A DNA stretch of 64,000 bases from Takakia lepidozioides. Its lineage: Eukaryota; Streptophyta; Takakiopsida; Takakiales; Takakiaceae. The notes beneath the pieces were generated by a model. That model did no database searches and was not told the DNA's origin. It saw only the letters and a list, made by a program, of their open reading frames with translations. Made by a program: the position numbers and the translations under genes. The stretch is taken from assembly GCA_030704615.1 (NCBI GenBank), contig CM060731.1:10230001-10294000 (forward strand). The letters run 5' to 3'. Shown piece by piece: positions 59,801 to 64,000 of the stretch; position 1 is the stretch's first letter, and every line of letters starts with the position of its first letter.

Positions 59801-61310
59801 ATGGGTGACTTTATTTTTGGAATTGTCAGTGGCTTGCCTTGTTACTGCAGAGTTCTTGCAACAGATCCCAAGGAGGGGTTATTCTCTGGACACTTGCCCT
59901 TGTATGTAGTAGCACTATGTGTATGTTTGAACACGCTGGCTTGCCTTGCTGTGAGTGGGTTCATGCATTGGTATATGCTTGAAACGATAGTACCGGAGAT
60001 GTAACTGGATAGGGAGGCGCTTGGTTAGAGAGTCTTTGAATTGCTTGTTTGTTGGCTAATGATGTGGCATGTATGTGATCCTTGTTGTCAAGTGTTGGTT
60101 GTATGTAAGGATAATATTGCAGGTGTTACTTGGCTCTGGTGCAGAAGATATTTGGGGCGGACAGTGACGTGGTGCAGCTGGTTTTTGGGGTGACAATGTG
60201 GTGGGGCAGCTAGCAGTGATTTGGTACATTGGGATTTCATGTTTTGTGCAGGATTTTTGTATGTAATGCAGTCGGTGGATCAGCTTCAGCAGCTGGTCCT
60301 CGTCTAGGAGGTCTGTTTAGCAGCGAAGGCTGTAGGGAGTCAGTTTGGTGGCATGTTAGCTTATGTCCTAGTCCCCTCACCAAGCGGGGGTGCATGGGGC
60401 ATTCCCCTGCGGGAATTCCCCCTCCTTGTATGTATGTGTGGGCTGCCAATGGGGCACACTTTGTTGGGTTCAAATCCCACTCACACAAGGCTGTAGGCAG
60501 GTTTGTGTGGGGCTGTTGGGCTGGCACACAGGTTCAGCAGCAGTTCCCTTTGCTTGCTTGGTACTCAGCAGGTTGGCAGAATTTCTCATTATGGTGACCC
60601 CGTCTTTTTTCCAGTGCCAATGTGAAACATACAAAGCAATTGTCTCCAGCCTTTGAGTAGGCTGGCAATGGTGAGCCTGGCACCATGTCACTTTGCTGCC
60701 ATTGTGAAACATACGGTGGAATTGCCCCCAGCCTTTCAGCAGGTTGGCAGAATCTGATTTTTGGCCAATGGTGAGCCTGGCACCTTGTCTCTTTGCTGCC
60801 AATGTGAAACGTACAAGGACATACCAATTCGGCATCTTCGTTGCAAAGCCTCTCTCTAGTAGAGTAAAATGCTTTAGTTTGGGACATGGTTTGGGGTTGT
60901 CCAAAATGCACCAAAAGACCCCCCTGCGTTGACCATGTGCCATGTGGCGAGGACTTACCCAAAATTGCTCAATCTTGCCTTGTTGGACGCAGCATCCCGT
61001 GGGGATGAAAGCCTCCAACTCTCAGGTCCACCAGCCTTCATCCCGTCATCCAAAAATAAAAAATGCTAATTTGTTTTGTTTTTCCAAAAAGGGCTAAAAA
61101 ATGGGCCCCACTCCCAACGGGGGCGTTTTGCAGGATCTAACCTGATTGGCCTGCTAATTTGCAGAGCCGTAGGTGAGGTAGTTAGGCACCAAATGTGCGG
61201 TCAAATTTTTCAGGTTTTTTTTTTCCTGCGAGAAATTCCGTTTTTTCTGCTCAGTGGTCAGATTTTTCCAAAAAGTCAACATTACCCACTGGGCGCTTAG
61301 GGGTTAAGAA
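59801..61310. other. Region 3' of piggyBac with short repeats and a possible right end
   Basis: TTTGCTGCCA followed by TTGTGAAAC or ATGTGAAAC recurs near 60694 and 60794, with a third partial copy near 60616. GGCGCTTAGGGG followed by TTAA (61304-61307) could be a piggyBac right terminus. A matching left end was not found. Confidence 0.35.
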
Positions 61311-64000
61311 TGTCAAAGAATGATGGAATCTGACCTTCTAGTTGATTCCACTGGCCTAAGGATATGCACTGTTATTAGCCATTTATTTTAGAAATGCTTC
61401 TATCCATCCATTTCATATATAAAGAAAATGATGTTATTGAATAATCACAATGGCAATGGTGAGGTGTTTGTTGTTTGCAGTTGGCAAATTGTGGCCTCCC
61501 TGGTGGTTATTTTTTCCACCTTTTTGTGAACATTTATCTGATTTAATTTGATTAAAAGGGCCTCTGTCCCCCTCTTTAAAAATAAAAATAAAAATAAAAA
61601 ATCGTGTCTATCCTTACGCCCTTTCGAAAAAAAAAACAATACTAGCAATATATACTTCATCAAGTTTCACCGCTTGAAGCTGTGAAGGTCACCATTGAAG
61701 TTGACTTTGCAATCTGAGAGCAAAAACATGGGAGTCTAAACAACAAGCTCTATATATTAGAGTGCTTCAAACTTTTCTCTGGTATAGTTTCTTCTCATTT
61801 CGTACTTCGTCATGAGAGACCAGACCAGACATAGTGGACAGATCCTAGCTCAAGAGGTTCTCGGTGGGTTGGGGTGGGCCTGATACACCTAACTCTGATG
61901 ACTACAAAATTATCCTTGCAGAAAGGGGAGAGCAAAAGTGGACTGCATTATGCTTTCTGAAGATCCAAATGAATCTAAAATATGTAAATCTTGGGCCCCT
62001 CACTGGAGTGGCAGGCTGTCCTTATCAAGGGGGCCAAACTTGATGCTGCCAAGACTGAGTTTGCCCGTTCTGTGTGAGTTATGTTGATCGGTTTTCTGTT
62101 TTGAGCAACCAGTTTCTGCCGCACCACCCCCCTCCCCCCCCCCCCCCCTCCCAACAAAGACCTTCTCCTTGTCAGCATGTGCCCTTTCTCGATGTGGGAC
62201 TGGCAAAGCAACCACAGTCTCATGTGTTGTGAGCTAGAAGCTAGATGACCAGGGATCAAACCAACATTATTCCACTCTAAGTTCTCCCAGCCCACTCCGT
62301 CAGAATACACATTACATCCTATTCCATGATCCCAGTATGTTCTAGATTATCTTCTGCGTGGCCCGCACTGCACCTGCAACCTCCACAAAGGTTCAAAGGC
62401 ACATACATAGAATCTGGGTGCTGTTACATTGTTGTGGACAAAAGTGAGGCACGGTATGGGGGTCCCACGGTAGTCTGCATGCACAGAGTACTTTGGGCGC
62501 AGTCTAAGTAGGGTGGAGTGGTCCTGGTTTTACGTTGAGGTGGTGAAAGACTCTGTCAAGTGACAGCTGAGAGGTCTTCCACCCAAGAAACTGATGGGCG
62601 GCACATCTATACTACATTACCAGGAGCAAGTGCAATCAACATTGGATATATAATGTAGCACCAAGGTCTTATGTTTTCAAGCATCTCACTAGACACTTCT
62701 TGTGTATTCTAGGACTCTCTCACTTAGGTTAATGGATGCTGGAGGTCTCGGTTTTGTTGAAGGTGAACAACAATTGCATGGTATTTGGGTGGTGTCTCTA
62801 GCATCCAGCATGTTTTCTGGAGACACAAAGATGTGAGTCTTAGCAACAAAGGCTTCTCCTAGGATCACCGTCAGGTGATATTTAGTTATCAGCATTGCAA
62901 CAACCCCCGGACTTACAGTGCAAGCTAGGAAGCAAACTAGACCTACCGAAACATATGATGCCCCTAGACTTTGGTTCACCATTTGCCAATCAGCCAGGTA
63001 TAGACCGTTGGGCTAAGTAACCAGACTAGTTAGTGAACAAAACCAACTTTCTCAATTACACCTCTGACCACAGGCAGATAAAGATCATGTTCCCTCCAAA
63101 ATGCAAAACAGAAACCAAATGGAGTCATTGCAAAATTCCTGAGGAAAAGGTTCATATGAGTCCAGTGTCCTCCAGGAGTCCCATGAGGGACGGTTATTAA
63201 ATCTCATGCATTCACTTCTTAGACATACTTAAGTTTTCTTTCCTTTCACAGTTTACAGTACAACAGACTCAATAGTGGGACAATCATTTTAACTCTGATG
63301 GCTAAACAGAGGTAATTTTACTTCCTATCGTGGTCCCATTCATAGTTGCTGGCTCGTCCACGCAAAGTTTGCTAAGTTCAGGACTTCCACCACCTACAGT
63401 TTGGCAAATGGCAGTGAATTGCTCAAGAGCACGGACAAACTGAAAACCCTGCAGCAGCATCACGCGGGTCGGCTCATCAGTTGTCTTTATACAGACAAAT
63501 CTAAAAATAATAAAATTTGAGAGAACTTCGGTCAATGGACTAGTCCCTGTACACTTCCAACCAAAGCCTCCACAGAATCCCAGCTAACCATCTGAAAAAC
63601 ACGTAAGTGGGTTTATCATTCCCCCAGTGCCTGAACCCCAATCTGATTCTTATGGTGCTCATGAATAGCTAAGGACAGTCCCATCACGACGAGAATTAAC
63701 TTAATGGGTCAGCCTTAACACATAAAGCATGGTGTTGAACCAGCACTCCTACACTTATGTGGATCCACCTCAATCAGAGCCTCGTGAAACAAACATATCG
63801 GACATTCGCAAGGATGCAACATCCTTGTTGGAGTTTCCATACCATAGCCTGATAGCCTTGTAGTGGAGACAGAGAAGGCAAGCATAATATGTTCCAAGTG
63901 ACAAAGACCCTCCAGGAGATCGATGGAGGACCAACGGATGGAAGATCCAAACAAAAACCCACGCAAACCCACAGACAGACACAACAGCAGAAGGTAAAAA
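61311..64000. other. Mostly unassigned DNA with weak candidate exons (minus strand)
   Basis: A minus frame at about 63312-63508 starts after TTTTTAG and reads FVCIKTTDEPTRVMLLQGF before a GTAAAA donor, which looks like a coding exon. Minus frames at 62689-62982 and 63715-63984 are weaker. I do not recognise the gene. A C-run lies near 62131. Confidence 0.3.

Overview
The window looks like nuclear DNA of a streptophyte (plant lineage). Spliced GT-AG genes lie among nested transposable elements, and the FHIT gene has a plant-like C-terminal region. One LTR retrotransposon carries its own cytosine-5 DNA methyltransferase, an arrangement previously reported in charophyte algae and dinoflagellates. 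A charophyte such as a Chara relative is my best guess. That is inference, not something the sequence states.

Layout. 1-6359: a Ty3/gypsy chromovirus (gag, frameshifted pol with chromodomain, 1.59 kb 3' LTR), inserted into the gag gene of a second retrotransposon. 6360-11299: that second element, with gag, then a 594-residue open frame joining a protease-like segment to a C5 DNA methyltransferase, then a broken reverse transcriptase. 11300-15875: a CACTA (En/Spm) element with a decayed minus-strand Tnp2 transposase, inserted in the reverse transcriptase. 15876-20345: a 5'-truncated second copy of the chromovirus, abutting the CACTA element without an LTR. 20346-22946: a decayed putative DDE transposase (minus strand). 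23100-24870: two arrays of palindromic tandem repeats. 25526-31093: a decayed, intron-containing plus-strand gene that combines a ParB/sulfiredoxin-like domain with a beta-class (N6/N4-type) DNA methyltransferase fold. A further palindromic array lies inside one of its introns.

31-36 kb holds little besides hairpins and a copia gag fragment. 37456-40714 is a five-exon gene with a LINE-like endonuclease domain and no reverse transcriptase. 44748-47435 (minus) is FHIT, a diadenosine polyphosphate hydrolase of the HIT family. 48-49.1 kb has two tRNA-derived sequences. 49690-50790 is a fourth palindromic array, directly upstream of a second copy of the putative DDE transposase (51155-52906). The missing 3' part of that copy appears in inverted orientation at about 53.56-53.95 kb. 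54.6-56.0 kb has fragments of another gypsy integrase and of the methyltransferase-bearing element's gag. 57.7-58.6 kb is tandem repeat, and 58586-59800 is a 5'-truncated piggyBac transposase. The last 4 kb has only weak candidate exons.

The most interesting part is the 20-31 kb and 49.7-54 kb material. Four arrays with different repeat periods and different flanks share one palindromic core (GGAAAT, N, CGGCGCCG, N, ATTTCC). In every case they sit next to or inside transposase or ParB-methyltransferase genes. I infer a large transposon family that carries its own DNA-modification-type gene and dense palindromic sites. Many coding frames are broken by single-base indels, so real decay and uncorrected assembly errors cannot be fully separated here.
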